From: Chloroflexota bacterium
Lineage (GTDB): Bacteria; Chloroflexota; Anaerolineae; UBA4142; SHND01
NCBI GenBank assembly: GCA_016209205.1
Contig: JACQWQ010000010.1
Location: forward strand, 17,810 to 81,809
Length of the DNA: 64,000 nucleotides
Reading direction: 5' to 3'
Part shown: positions 28,047-37,565 of the stretch, in pieces
How positions within the stretch are numbered: the stretch's first letter is position 1
Layout of the letters: each line of letters opens with the position of its first letter
The notes under the pieces: model-generated
The model's input: only the letters and a program-made list of their open reading frames with translations
What the model was told of the DNA's origin: nothing
Database searches by the model: none
Position numbers and translations under genes: made by a program

Positions 28047-28793
28047 TTAGGCGGTGTCGAAAATGTGCGGCAGGTCTTGTGCGGCGATGCCGATGCCCTC
28101 GTCCGCGACGCGCACGCACAGCCGGTCTTGTTCTTCCTGCACGCTGATGATCACTTGACCGCCCGTAGGTTTCGAGTACTTGATGCCATTGTCCACCAAA
28201 TTCAACAGCGTTTGGCGCAAGCGGTCGCGGTCGCCCAACACCCGCGCCGGGCGTTCGGGACCGATATAGCGCAAGCGCACTTGTCGCGCGTCGGCGATTT
28301 CAGAAAGCGCCATGATCACATCCTCGATCACGCCCTTGAGATTGACCGGCTCGCGCACCAGCGGCGCGTCGGGCGTCTCCAAGTGAGACAGCAGGCGCAG
28401 GTTCTCAGTCAGTCGCGTCAGCCGCCGCACTTCAGCCGCGATGAGCGCGTGATACTGGCGCCAGCGCGCTTGTTCGTCCAACGCGCAGCTCGCCAAATTG
28501 TCGAGGTTGGTCTGAATGTTTTGCAGGGGGTTGGATACTTCGTGGGAGATGTTGTGAATAAAGTGGTGATACGCTGCGCGGGTGGATGCCGCTTGCGCTG
28601 CTTGTTCCGCGTGCGCGGCGATTTGCGCGCGCAAATCCTTGATCTCGTTCGAGAGACGATCGGGGCGGGCAGACCAGCGGCGGTAGCCCACGACCGCGCC
28701 GGCGGCGAGTGCGATCAGCGCGAGCGCGAGGAGGGGCAGCAGGAGGAACGGCGCGCGGATGGTGATTTCCATCCAGGAATCCGGTGACGGCAT
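28047..28793 (-). CDS. Membrane sensor histidine kinase truncated inside the HATPase domain
   Basis: FIHNISHEVSNPLQNIQTNLDNL H-box, LLNLVDNGIKYSKPTGG N-box, VADEGIGIAAQDLPHIFDTA* ends before GTGLGL G2 box. Confidence 0.85.
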   Translation of the reverse strand: MPSPDSWMEITIRAPFLLLPLLALALIALAAGAVVGYRRWSARPDRLSNEIKDLRAQIAAHAEQAAQAASTRAAYHHFIHNISHEVSNPLQNIQTNLDNLASCALDEQARWRQYHALIAAEVRRLTRLTENLRLLSHLETPDAPLVREPVNLKGVIEDVIMALSEIADARQVRLRYIGPERPARVLGDRDRLRQTLLNLVDNGIKYSKPTGGQVIISVQEEQDRLCVRVADEGIGIAAQDLPHIFDTA

Positions 28794-28819
28794 AATTGCC
28801 TCCTACAACGTCTTTGCGT

Positions 28820-28876
28820 TCATTCGTTTATTCGTTTATTCGTTTATTCGTTTATTCGTTTACATTCGTTGACACC
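28820..28876. repeat. ATTCGTTT octamer array
   Basis: cattcg tttattcg tttattcg tttattcg tttattcg tttacattcgttgac. Confidence 0.88.
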
Positions 28877-29580
28877 TTGAAACGATAACCCACGCCGTGC
28901 ACCGATTGGATATAGCGCGGATTGCCGGGGTCTGGCTCGATCTTGGCGCGCAGTTTCGCCACACAGGTATTCACCGCGGCGTCAGAAACGTCCAATCCCG
29001 CCTCGTCGTATTCCCAAACCGCATCCAGCAGGTCCGCCCGCGCGCACGCCGCGCCCGGACGTTGGGCGAGATATTTCAACAGTTCAAATTCGAGGCGTGT
29101 CAGGTGGACCTCGCGCCCGCCGCGTTCTACCAATCGTCGGTCGAAATGGATGCGCAAATAATCGTCCACGACGAACCAGCCCGCCGCATCACCGCGCGCC
29201 TGTTGGGCTTGAATGCGGCGCAAGAGCGCGCGAACTTGCGCCAGCAGCTCGCGCGTCTCGAACGGCTTGGTGAGATAGACATCCGCGCCCAGTTCCAAGC
29301 CCACCACGCGGTCGAGCGTCTCTTTTTTGATGCCCGAGATCATGACGATGCCGACCGCCGATCCGACGCGCTGCCGGACCGTTCTGCAGACCTCCAGTCC
29401 GTCCAGGTGCGGCAGCTGGACGTCGAGGATGATCAAGTCGGGGTTGACTTGGTTCAGCGCCGCCAGCGCGCGGGCTCCATCTTCAGCTGTAGTAACGTCG
29501 AATCCTTCGCGCTCGAAATACTCTTGAAGCGACGCGCGTAAGGAGGTCTCATCTTCGACGATGAGCAGTTTCGCTTTCAT
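28852..29580 (-). CDS. OmpR/PhoB-type response regulator
   Basis: KAKLLIVEDETSLR, LIILDVQLPHLDG, LTKPF, winged helix ending VHGVGYRFKVSTNVNE*. Confidence 0.92.
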   Translation of the reverse strand: MKAKLLIVEDETSLRASLQEYFEREGFDVTTAEDGARALAALNQVNPDLIILDVQLPHLDGLEVCRTVRQRVGSAVGIVMISGIKKETLDRVVGLELGADVYLTKPFETRELLAQVRALLRRIQAQQARGDAAGWFVVDDYLRIHFDRRLVERGGREVHLTRLEFELLKYLAQRPGAACARADLLDAVWEYDEAGLDVSDAAVNTCVAKLRAKIEPDPGNPRYIQSVHGVGYRFKVSTNVNE

Positions 29581-29634
29581 AAACCCCGCCCAGCCGCGGC
29601 AATGACGGGTGACGAACGGCGCGTCACCCGCCAC

Positions 29635-31065
29635 TCAATACACCAGCTCCTCCGCGAAATGATCCTCGTGCTTGTCCAGATGCTTTTCGCAAATCACTAC
29701 TCGTCGCTGTTGCCGGTTCGAGCATTCGATGCAGATCCACTCGGCGATTTCCTGCTTGCCGCGCTTTTTGCACTCCTCGCAATAATGGTAGCGCGGCTCG
29801 TTCTGTTCAACCACCCGCGGGTACTTGGCGCTCGCCTCGCGCGGCGTGATGGCTTCCAGTTTGAGAATGTGCTGGATGTTATCGCCAAAGTCATACGTGT
29901 AAGACAGTTCATCGCCGGGCTCTAGCCCCAATTCTCCGACCAACCACTCGTCGCCCGCGCCGCCGCCAAATGGATTGTGGTCGCCTAGCCCGCGCCGGTC
30001 TGCATCCCGATCAGTGCCCAGGTAGAACTCGCTCAGATGGTCGCTCAAATCGTGACCAAACGCCGCGCGCATCTCCCGGTCAAGTTCCCGCAGCAGCTGA
30101 TCGCCGCGAATTTCGATGTGCCGCCACAGGTTTTTGTTGTGACGAAAAGCTGCCCAGAAGCGGTAAACCTTCTGGGCAAGTTCCTTGCGCGGCGGACGTT
30201 TGCGCGCGGAACGCCGCGGCGCTTCCAAGAGATCCAAAAAGTCTGACTCGTCCAGACCCAGCGCCTGGTAAATCTGGTCGGACCGTGTGGCGACTTGTAC
30301 CCACCGGTTCTGCCATTTGAAACGCGTAGTATCACGCAGAATCGTCTCTAGCGCATCGGGGGGGCAAGGATCGTGATAATGCCCCTGTGCCAGCAGTCGT
30401 GCAGCCACGTCAGTGAGCAGAGCGCCGCGGCGCCGCGACTTGAGAACCGCGGAGGCGGCATCAGCCACCGCGCGGTTGCGCGCGGCGAGCCGCGCTTTGT
30501 CGCGCCGGGCGTGCGGCTCGAACGTGAGGCGACAGTGTCGCGCCTCCGCGTCCACCAGCTCGACGATGAGCGCGTCCTCCGCGCGCGCCTTCTGGCTTGC
30601 GAGCCAGGTCCACAGCGCAGGCGCTCCACGCGTCCCCCAGATCATCCGCCAATGTCGCTCGCCCAGAGCTTCCGGGATCAGCGTGAGGGTTGTCCCGTCG
30701 GGCAGCTCCGCCGTCACTTGCGCCGGGTCTTTTGGCATACCTCGATCAATCTGATCGGGCCACAGTGCCGTCACCATCTCCCACTCGAAGAGAAGATGAC
30801 GCTTTTGCAAACCCTCTTGCGACAGCGGCTGACGCAGGATCGCGCCCTGCAAAAGCACCGGGAACCAGGCGTAGCGACCGTCGGCGGTGCGCTGCACCAT
30901 GTACGACTTGGTAAGGTTATTCAGCCCCGCTTTCAGGTCCGCCGTGTTCATGGGACGCAGCGCCTGCGTTGCGTCCAACAGTTCGTCAATGGTCAAAGGT
31001 CGTCGCGCCTGTACCAGCGCTTGCAGAATGGCTTGCGAGCGCGGCAAGCCATGAATTTTAGGCAT
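29635..31065 (-). CDS. Plasmid pRiA4b ORF-3-like domain protein with N-terminal helix-turn-helix region
   Basis: DELSYTYDFGDNIQHILKLEAI...YPRVVEQNEPRYHYCEECKKRG. Confidence 0.6.
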   Translation of the reverse strand: MPKIHGLPRSQAILQALVQARRPLTIDELLDATQALRPMNTADLKAGLNNLTKSYMVQRTADGRYAWFPVLLQGAILRQPLSQEGLQKRHLLFEWEMVTALWPDQIDRGMPKDPAQVTAELPDGTTLTLIPEALGERHWRMIWGTRGAPALWTWLASQKARAEDALIVELVDAEARHCRLTFEPHARRDKARLAARNRAVADAASAVLKSRRRGALLTDVAARLLAQGHYHDPCPPDALETILRDTTRFKWQNRWVQVATRSDQIYQALGLDESDFLDLLEAPRRSARKRPPRKELAQKVYRFWAAFRHNKNLWRHIEIRGDQLLRELDREMRAAFGHDLSDHLSEFYLGTDRDADRRGLGDHNPFGGGAGDEWLVGELGLEPGDELSYTYDFGDNIQHILKLEAITPREASAKYPRVVEQNEPRYHYCEECKKRGKQEIAEWICIECSNRQQRRVVICEKHLDKHEDHFAEELVY

Positions 31066-31096
31066 AGGTCGTTTTCCTTCGTTTTGCGCAATTCCC

Positions 31097-31489
31097 TTAC
31101 CTCAACCCTAATTTCGCGCGCACGAACGCGCGCACGCGTTTCATCGCCGCGATTGCTTCTTTCACATCATCGGCTGCGGCAGACAGCCCCGGATACCGAA
31201 TTTCGGAACCCCACCGATTCAGCAGAATGGCATCATCCTCGATCAATTGAAAATCGTCGTCTACATCCTGACAACGTCTTCGCAAATCTGTGAGGTCGTG
31301 GCGGAAACGGAATGGCTTTTTGTGCAGCACGAGAAATGCTTTCAAGTATTTTTCAATGCACTGCGCGCAATCGTACACTACCTTGTCGGGCAGCGGGTCT
31401 TTTCGACGCTGCGCGAGATCGAGCGCGCCTTTCCAGTCCATTTCGGCTTTGGCGACCCAATCGTGCACGGTGATGGTCTCGCCGGTCAT
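31097..31489 (-). CDS. HEPN-domain protein
   Basis: WVAKAEMDWKGALDL...CAQCIEKYLKAFLVLHKKPFRFRHDLTDL. Confidence 0.82.
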   Translation of the reverse strand: MTGETITVHDWVAKAEMDWKGALDLAQRRKDPLPDKVVYDCAQCIEKYLKAFLVLHKKPFRFRHDLTDLRRRCQDVDDDFQLIEDDAILLNRWGSEIRYPGLSAAADDVKEAIAAMKRVRAFVRAKLGLR

Positions 31490-31841
31490 ATAGGATTCTC
31501 CCTTTTTGATTGATCTCTGTCATGAAGATATCGCCCAGCGCAAGGCGGTGTCTTAATTCTTGCGGGGTACGCACGATAATGTCCATTGCAAAACGGCGGT
31601 TGGAAAACAGTTTGTCAATCGCCATCGCATTCTCGATGGAGCGTTGGCGACTTTTCATCACCACCAACAAATCAATATCGCTGTCCAGCGTCGGTTCGCC
31701 ATACGCGTACGAGCCAAAGAGAATGATCTTTTCGGGATCAACTGCCTCGACGATACGTTTTGTAATGGCGCGCAGCAGCTCGCGCGTCACCAACGTCTCG
31801 CCGCGAAATTCTTCAATCACCCGCGTTGAATCGCGTCCCAT
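31353..31841 (-). CDS. MNT-type nucleotidyltransferase, partner of HEPN
   Basis: IILFGSYAYGEPTLDSDIDLLVVM (GSxxx...DxD); C-terminal ~45 codons overlap the HEPN gene. Confidence 0.8.
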   Translation of the reverse strand: MGRDSTRVIEEFRGETLVTRELLRAITKRIVEAVDPEKIILFGSYAYGEPTLDSDIDLLVVMKSRQRSIENAMAIDKLFSNRRFAMDIIVRTPQELRHRLALGDIFMTEINQKGRILYDRRDHHRARLGRQSRNGLERRARSRAASKRPAARQGSVRLRAVH

Positions 31842-31875
31842 CCCTTCACCTGTCTACCTGTTTACTGTCTACTGT

Positions 31876-33318
31876 CTACTGCACACGTCCCGCGAGATAC
31901 TCGATCAGATCAATCTTGCTCACAATCCCCGTCACCTTGTCCTCTTCGCACACCACCGCGACTTTGCCGTGACGGAAGACCTCGGACAAGACGGCGAGCG
32001 AAGTTTCGGGACCGATCACTTCGGCGGATTCGTTGTCAATAATATCTTCAATCGTCTCGTCCACCACGTGCGCGTGGTCGGAGCCGAGCAAGTGATTGAG
32101 CAAATCCACTTCTGTCACCATCCCCGCATAACAGCCCTCTTCATCCACGACCGGCAATTGCGAAATGTTGTGCTGCTTCATGCGCGCGATGACGTCGGTT
32201 TTCAAATCGCGTTTGTGCGCGGTGATGACGCCCATTCGCTTGGTCGCCAAAATATCTTCGACGCGCCCCTCCGCGAGCGGCACATCGAGCATTCGGTTTT
32301 CACGCATCCAGTTGTCGTTAAACACTTTGGACAAATAGCGCGAACCCGAATCGGGCAAAATGACGACGACCGTTTTGTCTGCGTCCAAATTTTTTGCGAT
32401 TTGCAGCGCGGCGTAGACTGCCGTGCCCGACGAGCCGCCGCAAAACAATCCTTCTTCGCGCACCAACCGCCGCGTCATCAAAAATGATTCGCGGTCGCCC
32501 ACTTGCAAAACATCGTCCACGTATCGCAGATCCAACGCCGTCGGCAAAAAATCTTCGCCGATGCCTTCGATCTTGTACACCTTCGGAAACGCGCCCGGTG
32601 GAACGACACCGCCCGCTTTGAAAACGTCATACAGCAGCGAACCGATTGGGTCAACGCCAATGACCTTGACGTGTGGATTCTGTTCCTTCAAGTATTTACC
32701 CGTGCCTGTTATCGTGCCGCCCGTGCCCATGCCGCAGACGAGGTAATCTATTCTGCCCTGCGTCTGGTTCCAGATTTCAGGACCCGTCGTCAAATAATGC
32801 GCTTCGGGATTCGCAGGGTTCCAGTATTGTCCTGCCAGAATCGTGTTGGGCGTTTCTTCGGACAAACGTTTTGAAACTGAATAGTACGAGCTCGGGTCGT
32901 CCGGTTCGACGGCGGTCGGCGTAATGACGACGCGCGCGCCGAACGCGCGCAGCAGGCGAATTTTTTCTTCACTCATTTTATCGGGCATGACAAAAACACA
33001 TTTGTATCCTTTGATCGCCGCCACAATCGCCAGCCCGACGCCCGTGTTGCCGCTCGTGCCTTCGACAATCGTGCCGCCGGGTTTTAATGTGCCTTGACGC
33101 TCCGCGCGCTCGATCATGCCCAGACCGATGCGGTCTTTGACCGAACCACCGGGATTCATAAATTCGAGTTTGGCGTACACTTGCGCGCGAATGCCGCGCG
33201 TCACTTTGTTCAATTTCACCAGCGGCGTATTGCCGATAGCTTGCACTACATCGTCATAGACACGTAAATTTCCATCGGACAAAATTTTTTCGTTGGATAC
33301 ACTTATTAGGTTAGACAT
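31876..33318 (-). CDS. Cystathionine beta-synthase (PLP domain plus tandem CBS domains)
   Basis: NPGGSVKDRIGLGMIE, EGTSGNTGVGLA, C-terminal MGVITAHKRDLKTDVIARMKQHNISQLPVVDEEG. Confidence 0.92.
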   Translation of the reverse strand: MSNLISVSNEKILSDGNLRVYDDVVQAIGNTPLVKLNKVTRGIRAQVYAKLEFMNPGGSVKDRIGLGMIERAERQGTLKPGGTIVEGTSGNTGVGLAIVAAIKGYKCVFVMPDKMSEEKIRLLRAFGARVVITPTAVEPDDPSSYYSVSKRLSEETPNTILAGQYWNPANPEAHYLTTGPEIWNQTQGRIDYLVCGMGTGGTITGTGKYLKEQNPHVKVIGVDPIGSLLYDVFKAGGVVPPGAFPKVYKIEGIGEDFLPTALDLRYVDDVLQVGDRESFLMTRRLVREEGLFCGGSSGTAVYAALQIAKNLDADKTVVVILPDSGSRYLSKVFNDNWMRENRMLDVPLAEGRVEDILATKRMGVITAHKRDLKTDVIARMKQHNISQLPVVDEEGCYAGMVTEVDLLNHLLGSDHAHVVDETIEDIIDNESAEVIGPETSLAVLSEVFRHGKVAVVCEEDKVTGIVSKIDLIEYLAGRVQ

Positions 33319-33426
33319 CGTGATCACCTCGAAAAAGATGAAGGATAAAAGAAAAAGTCTTGATTCATCTCTCATCCTTCACCCTTCATTTAGAGTATAG
33401 CACCCGGCGGCGAGAGGCAGCTAAAA

Positions 33427-33460
33427 GGAAAAGCCACATGCATTTTCCGCATGTGGCTTG
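33427..33460 (-). terminator. Rho-independent terminator
   Basis: Minus: AAGCCACATGC ggaaaat GCATGTGGCTTTT. Confidence 0.7.
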
Positions 33461-33506
33461 TTCCTCACTGGCTTGCACCAACGAGCAACCCAACCCTTCC
33501 TTGTAA

Positions 33507-33986
33507 TCAGTGGCAGCTCGAGTTACCTCTCCAGCAAGTCGCGCTTGAACTTGTTCCCCTACCTGAAGTATATTTGACTGTGCTGGCGGCACCCGGATAC
33601 GGTATCCATGCATGCCTAGCTGTCACATAAATGTAGGAGCAGTCCGGCCAGGGAACAGTTACACCGCCACTATTTGTATTCCAATAGCGATAAGATTCAA
33701 ACTCGTTAATGATATGGTTATAATCATGTGTGGACCATTCTCTCGACCAGGTGTCCAGATAGTAAATGCTAGAAGGTGCTGTTGTAAAATTACTACTCGT
33801 GGCATTACCACCTCCCTGAGTGCAAGATCCGGGGCTACCAGAAGTTATGGCCGCACCTCCTGCTCCATTGGAAAGTGTAACCGTAATATACTCAGCTAGT
33901 GCAGGGACAACCGAAGCCAAAAAGAGTGCGCTGATCATTAGAATCACGAAGAATGGACGCATTCGCTTGCGTAGCATAGTATTCAT
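33507..33986 (-). CDS. Small secreted protein of unknown function
   Basis: Signal peptide MRPFFVILMISALFLASVVPALA. Confidence 0.6.
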   Translation of the reverse strand: MNTMLRKRMRPFFVILMISALFLASVVPALAEYITVTLSNGAGGAAITSGSPGSCTQGGGNATSSNFTTAPSSIYYLDTWSREWSTHDYNHIINEFESYRYWNTNSGGVTVPWPDCSYIYVTARHAWIPYPGAASTVKYTSGRGTSSSATCWRGNSSCH

Positions 33987-34026
33987 TGATAGTTGCCCCC
34001 AATGAGATTAGAAGATCGAGATATTG

Positions 34027-34662
34027 TTACGGGGTATTTTCAAGATTCTTCATAGCAATTCGTAACGCATAAACGAATTGCTGAAGGGTTCCATCTTGGG
34101 GATTGAAATTATTGCTACCGCGAGCTACGACTCCCCCCCAAGAACCAGACTTTTGACCGCTGTATGAATAGAATGGCGTCTTGTACCTTTCATCGGGCCA
34201 GGCTTTGGCCTTGGCTCGAAGTGCCGGATCAGCAATTAGATCTGCCAGTTCACTCATCTTGATATTTATTCCTGCTATGATCGTTCCTCTATCATATTGA
34301 CTCTTGAGCCATTTGATGTCCACCTCTGAAAGACTATGTTGATGTACAATTACCGCTCCTATCCTGCCTCTTTTTGTTGCGTTATCATTAGCTGCAGATT
34401 GATTACTTTCGACTGTTTGTTTCAACGTTGGAAAGTCATGAACAACTTTTACTCCTTCTCGTTGCAACGCAGTTAGCGAGCCGGGCACATCCTCACTTAT
34501 AGCAAGGCTAGTGGGGGCCAAGTAAATTATCTGAGCGTCCGAAGTAATCGTCGACGCATCACTTGCATTAAGAGTGAAGAGGCTGGTGATTGCTACTCCG
34601 ACCCCGATCAAGAAGAGAAAGAGAGCGATGAATAAGAGCCAAGATTTTTGTAACTGCTTCAT
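34027..34662 (-). CDS. Membrane-anchored protein of unknown function
   Basis: MKQLQKSWLLFIALFLFLIGVGVAITSLF. Confidence 0.6.
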   Translation of the reverse strand: MKQLQKSWLLFIALFLFLIGVGVAITSLFTLNASDASTITSDAQIIYLAPTSLAISEDVPGSLTALQREGVKVVHDFPTLKQTVESNQSAANDNATKRGRIGAVIVHQHSLSEVDIKWLKSQYDRGTIIAGINIKMSELADLIADPALRAKAKAWPDERYKTPFYSYSGQKSGSWGGVVARGSNNFNPQDGTLQQFVYALRIAMKNLENTP

Positions 34663-35018
34663 GCTGTGCTCCTTTGAAGAATTGATTTGCATTTGTTTGA
34701 TTGAAGGTTGAGGCAGATAAGAGAGTTTGCACGTTACTAACGAATGGTGCTAGTCAGCACTATGAACAAGGGTGATGCTTTGGCTATAACTGTCGTGTAT
34801 CACAGAATTGATGCTTAAAGCAGGGACTAGCATCATTCGGTACTAAACTATGGCAGGTATAACACATTTCTCTTCCAACCGCAAGCTGAATTTCAGCGAC
34901 GGGTGTGGGTCACGTTTTGCACGATGCGAGTTTCTGACCGGTAACCACTCATTTTGTGCGATTTTCGTGGTGATTTCCTCTACTTGATACTGCCACGCAA
35001 AACTGTGACGCACACCTC

Positions 35019-35870
35019 TCAGCGACCGCCACGCTGTGTTAGTTCGTACACCGCGCGCCGCTCACGCCCACTCTGTTTGGCAATGCGCTTGACCGCATCC
35101 GTGCGCGGCATTCCTTGCGCAATCAACCTGTTAAATTCGCGTTTCACGCGCACATCATCCCATGCGTCGTCCTCGCTGGATGTTGGGCGCTTGACGGTTG
35201 ACTTTTGCCCCCCAATCACCAACGTGAATTCCCCGCGCGGTTCCACCGTTTGAAAATACGCGCGCACTTGCCGAATCGTTCCCCGCTGAAATTCTTCGAA
35301 CTTTTTCGTGAGTTCACGCGCGACACAAATTCGCCGCGCCGCGCCAAAGATATTTTCCAAATCCTCCAACGCGTCGCGCAAACGGTGCGGCGTCTCAAAT
35401 ACGACCAGTGTGTCGCGTTCGTCAACGAGGTCGCGTAAAAACCTGCGCCGCGCTTGTGGCTCGCGCGGCAAAAAACCCGCGTAATAAAACGCGTGCGCCG
35501 GGAGACCCGACGCCACCAACGCGGTCAACACCGCGCTCGGTCCCGGGATCGGCGACACGCGATGCCCCCGCGCAATCGCTTCACGCACCAGTTCATACCC
35601 CGGATCGTTGATGCCCGGCATCCCCGCTTCCGAAACCACCGCGACATCGCCGCGCTCCAACGCATCGAGAATCCGTTCCAACTTGTTCGTCTTGCTGTAC
35701 TCGAAAAATGACGTGACCGGCGTATGAATTTCAAAATATGTGAGCAGCTGTTTTGCCGTGCGCGTATCTTCGGCGGCAATCAACGAAACCGCGCGCAGCG
35801 TCTCGAGCGCGCGCGGCGATATGTCTTCGAGATTGCCGATAGGCGTGGCGACGAGAAAGAGAGTGGTCAT
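35019..35870 (-). CDS. rsmI: 16S rRNA (cytidine(1402)-2'-O)-methyltransferase
   Basis: LFLVATPIGNLEDISPRALETLR, AAEDTRTAKQLL, VSEAGMPGINDPGYELV. Confidence 0.95.
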   Translation of the reverse strand: MTTLFLVATPIGNLEDISPRALETLRAVSLIAAEDTRTAKQLLTYFEIHTPVTSFFEYSKTNKLERILDALERGDVAVVSEAGMPGINDPGYELVREAIARGHRVSPIPGPSAVLTALVASGLPAHAFYYAGFLPREPQARRRFLRDLVDERDTLVVFETPHRLRDALEDLENIFGAARRICVARELTKKFEEFQRGTIRQVRAYFQTVEPRGEFTLVIGGQKSTVKRPTSSEDDAWDDVRVKREFNRLIAQGMPRTDAVKRIAKQSGRERRAVYELTQRGGR

Positions 35871-35873
35871 TCC

Positions 35874-35940
35874 GTCGGATAGTCGGATCGTCGGATGGTC
35901 GCGGTGATTTGACTAACCGACCATCCGACGATCCGACCTA
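35874..35940. repeat. Octamer fold-back GTCGGATAGTCGGATCGTCGGATGGTC...GACCATCCGACGATCCGACC
   Basis: 19-bp perfect inverted repeat made of GTCGGATN octamers; same family as 4393. Confidence 0.88.
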
Positions 35941-37443
35941 CAGACCATATATTTCCGCATACTTGTTTTTCAAATACGCGATGTACGACCGCGTTTGCAG
36001 CGGCTCGCCTGTAATTTGGTTTGCCAATTCGTTGAGCGTGAATTTTCTGCCGTGTTGGTAAATTTTTTGCTGGAGCCATTGCCGCAGCGGTTCAAATTCA
36101 CCTTGCGCGAATTGCGCGTCGAGATTGCCCAATTCCTTGCGCGCCTGCTCGAACAATTGCGCGGAAAAAAAGGTGCCGAGCGAATAGGTCGGAAAATATC
36201 CGTACAGGCCCATGGACCAGTGTACGTCTTGCAAGACGCCCTGCGCGACATCGGGCGGTGTGATGCCGAGATACGACGACATGGCTTCGTCCCACCACGC
36301 CGGCAGTTCCGCCACCCGCAGTTTGTTTTCGAGCAAAAGATTTTCCGCCTCAAAACGCAACATCACGTGCAGCGAGTACGTCACTTCGTCGGCTTCGACG
36401 CGAATGAGCGAGGGCTGCACTTTGTTCACGGCGCGATACATTTTTTCCGCGTCCAGGTCCGCCGCATTTTTGCGAAAGGTCCTTTTGAATTTTGGGAAAA
36501 AGAATTCCCAAAATGCGCGTGAGCGCCCGACCAAATTTTCCCACAAGCGCGATTGCGACTCGTGTACACCCAGCGACGCGCCGCCTGCCAACGCGGTGCG
36601 CTCGAATTTGTCCGGCGAACCTTGTTCGTACAACGCGTGTCCGCCTTCGTGCAGCGCGCCAAACAAACACGAGTTGAAAAAATCGGGCAGGATGCGATTC
36701 GTCACGCGCACGTCATGATTGGAAAACGTCGTGCAAAATGGATGCGGCACCCGGTCCATCCGCCCGCGTTCGAAATCATAGCCAATCGCGCGCAGCGCCT
36801 CATGCGCCAAAGCCCATTGTTTGTCCGGGTCATAATGGCGGAGCACCGCGGCATCCTCCACGCGGTCGGAATGTGCGCGGATGGTTTGTACGAGCGGCAC
36901 CAGCTCGCGGCGCACCGCGTCGAAAATTTCTGTTACTTGCGCGGTTTTCATGCCCGGTTCGTATTCGTCAAGCAGCGCGTCGTACATACGGTCGCTATAA
37001 CCGAGATATTCGGCTTCACGCTGCTTTAATTCCAACATGTGTGCAAGGTGTGATTCAAACCCATGCCAATCGTTTGCCGCGCGGGCTTGCGCCCACGCCG
37101 TCGTCGCCAAACCGCTCGCCTCTGCCAATTCGGCAACAAACGCCGCAGGCAAACGCACCGCTTTGACGTATTCGCGTTGCAGCACGCGCAACATCGAAAC
37201 TGTATCATCTTCGTACGGCAAATCGCGCGTTTCGGCGCTCAACAGGTCCAGCAAAGCCCCAACCCGTTCCGACGTAAAGCGCTCGTGCGCCAAACGCGAA
37301 AGCGTTGCCACTTGACTCGCGCGCGCCTGCGCGCCGCCCGGCGGCATGTACGCCTGCTGGTCCCAATTCAGCACCGACTGTGCCTTGTACAGATCATCCA
37401 CATCGGCGATGATTGCCTTGAATTCTTCCAAATGCTCTGACAT
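35938..37443 (-). CDS. M32 family carboxypeptidase
   Basis: HEGGHALYEQG zinc motif; ESQSRLWENLVGRS. Confidence 0.95.
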   Translation of the reverse strand: MSEHLEEFKAIIADVDDLYKAQSVLNWDQQAYMPPGGAQARASQVATLSRLAHERFTSERVGALLDLLSAETRDLPYEDDTVSMLRVLQREYVKAVRLPAAFVAELAEASGLATTAWAQARAANDWHGFESHLAHMLELKQREAEYLGYSDRMYDALLDEYEPGMKTAQVTEIFDAVRRELVPLVQTIRAHSDRVEDAAVLRHYDPDKQWALAHEALRAIGYDFERGRMDRVPHPFCTTFSNHDVRVTNRILPDFFNSCLFGALHEGGHALYEQGSPDKFERTALAGGASLGVHESQSRLWENLVGRSRAFWEFFFPKFKRTFRKNAADLDAEKMYRAVNKVQPSLIRVEADEVTYSLHVMLRFEAENLLLENKLRVAELPAWWDEAMSSYLGITPPDVAQGVLQDVHWSMGLYGYFPTYSLGTFFSAQLFEQARKELGNLDAQFAQGEFEPLRQWLQQKIYQHGRKFTLNELANQITGEPLQTRSYIAYLKNKYAEIYGL

Positions 37444-37474
37444 AGTTATTCCGTTTCCTCTTTGTAGATTGCGG

Positions 37475-37565
37475 CTCACTGTTCACTGCACACTGATTAC
37501 TATTCACTGATCACTGATCACTGATTACCGATCACTGACCACTGATTACTGTTCACTACTCATCC
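37475..37565. repeat. Heptamer array (NNCACTG / ATTACTG units)
   Basis: CTCACTG TTCACTG CACACTG ATTACTA TTCACTG ATCACTG ATCACTG ATTACCG ATCACTG ACCACTG ATTACTG TTCACTA. Confidence 0.9.

Noticed and set aside
33386-33613. 75-aa minus ORF downstream of the secreted protein
   Set aside because: Overlaps the better supported 33507-33986 CDS and its terminator hairpin.
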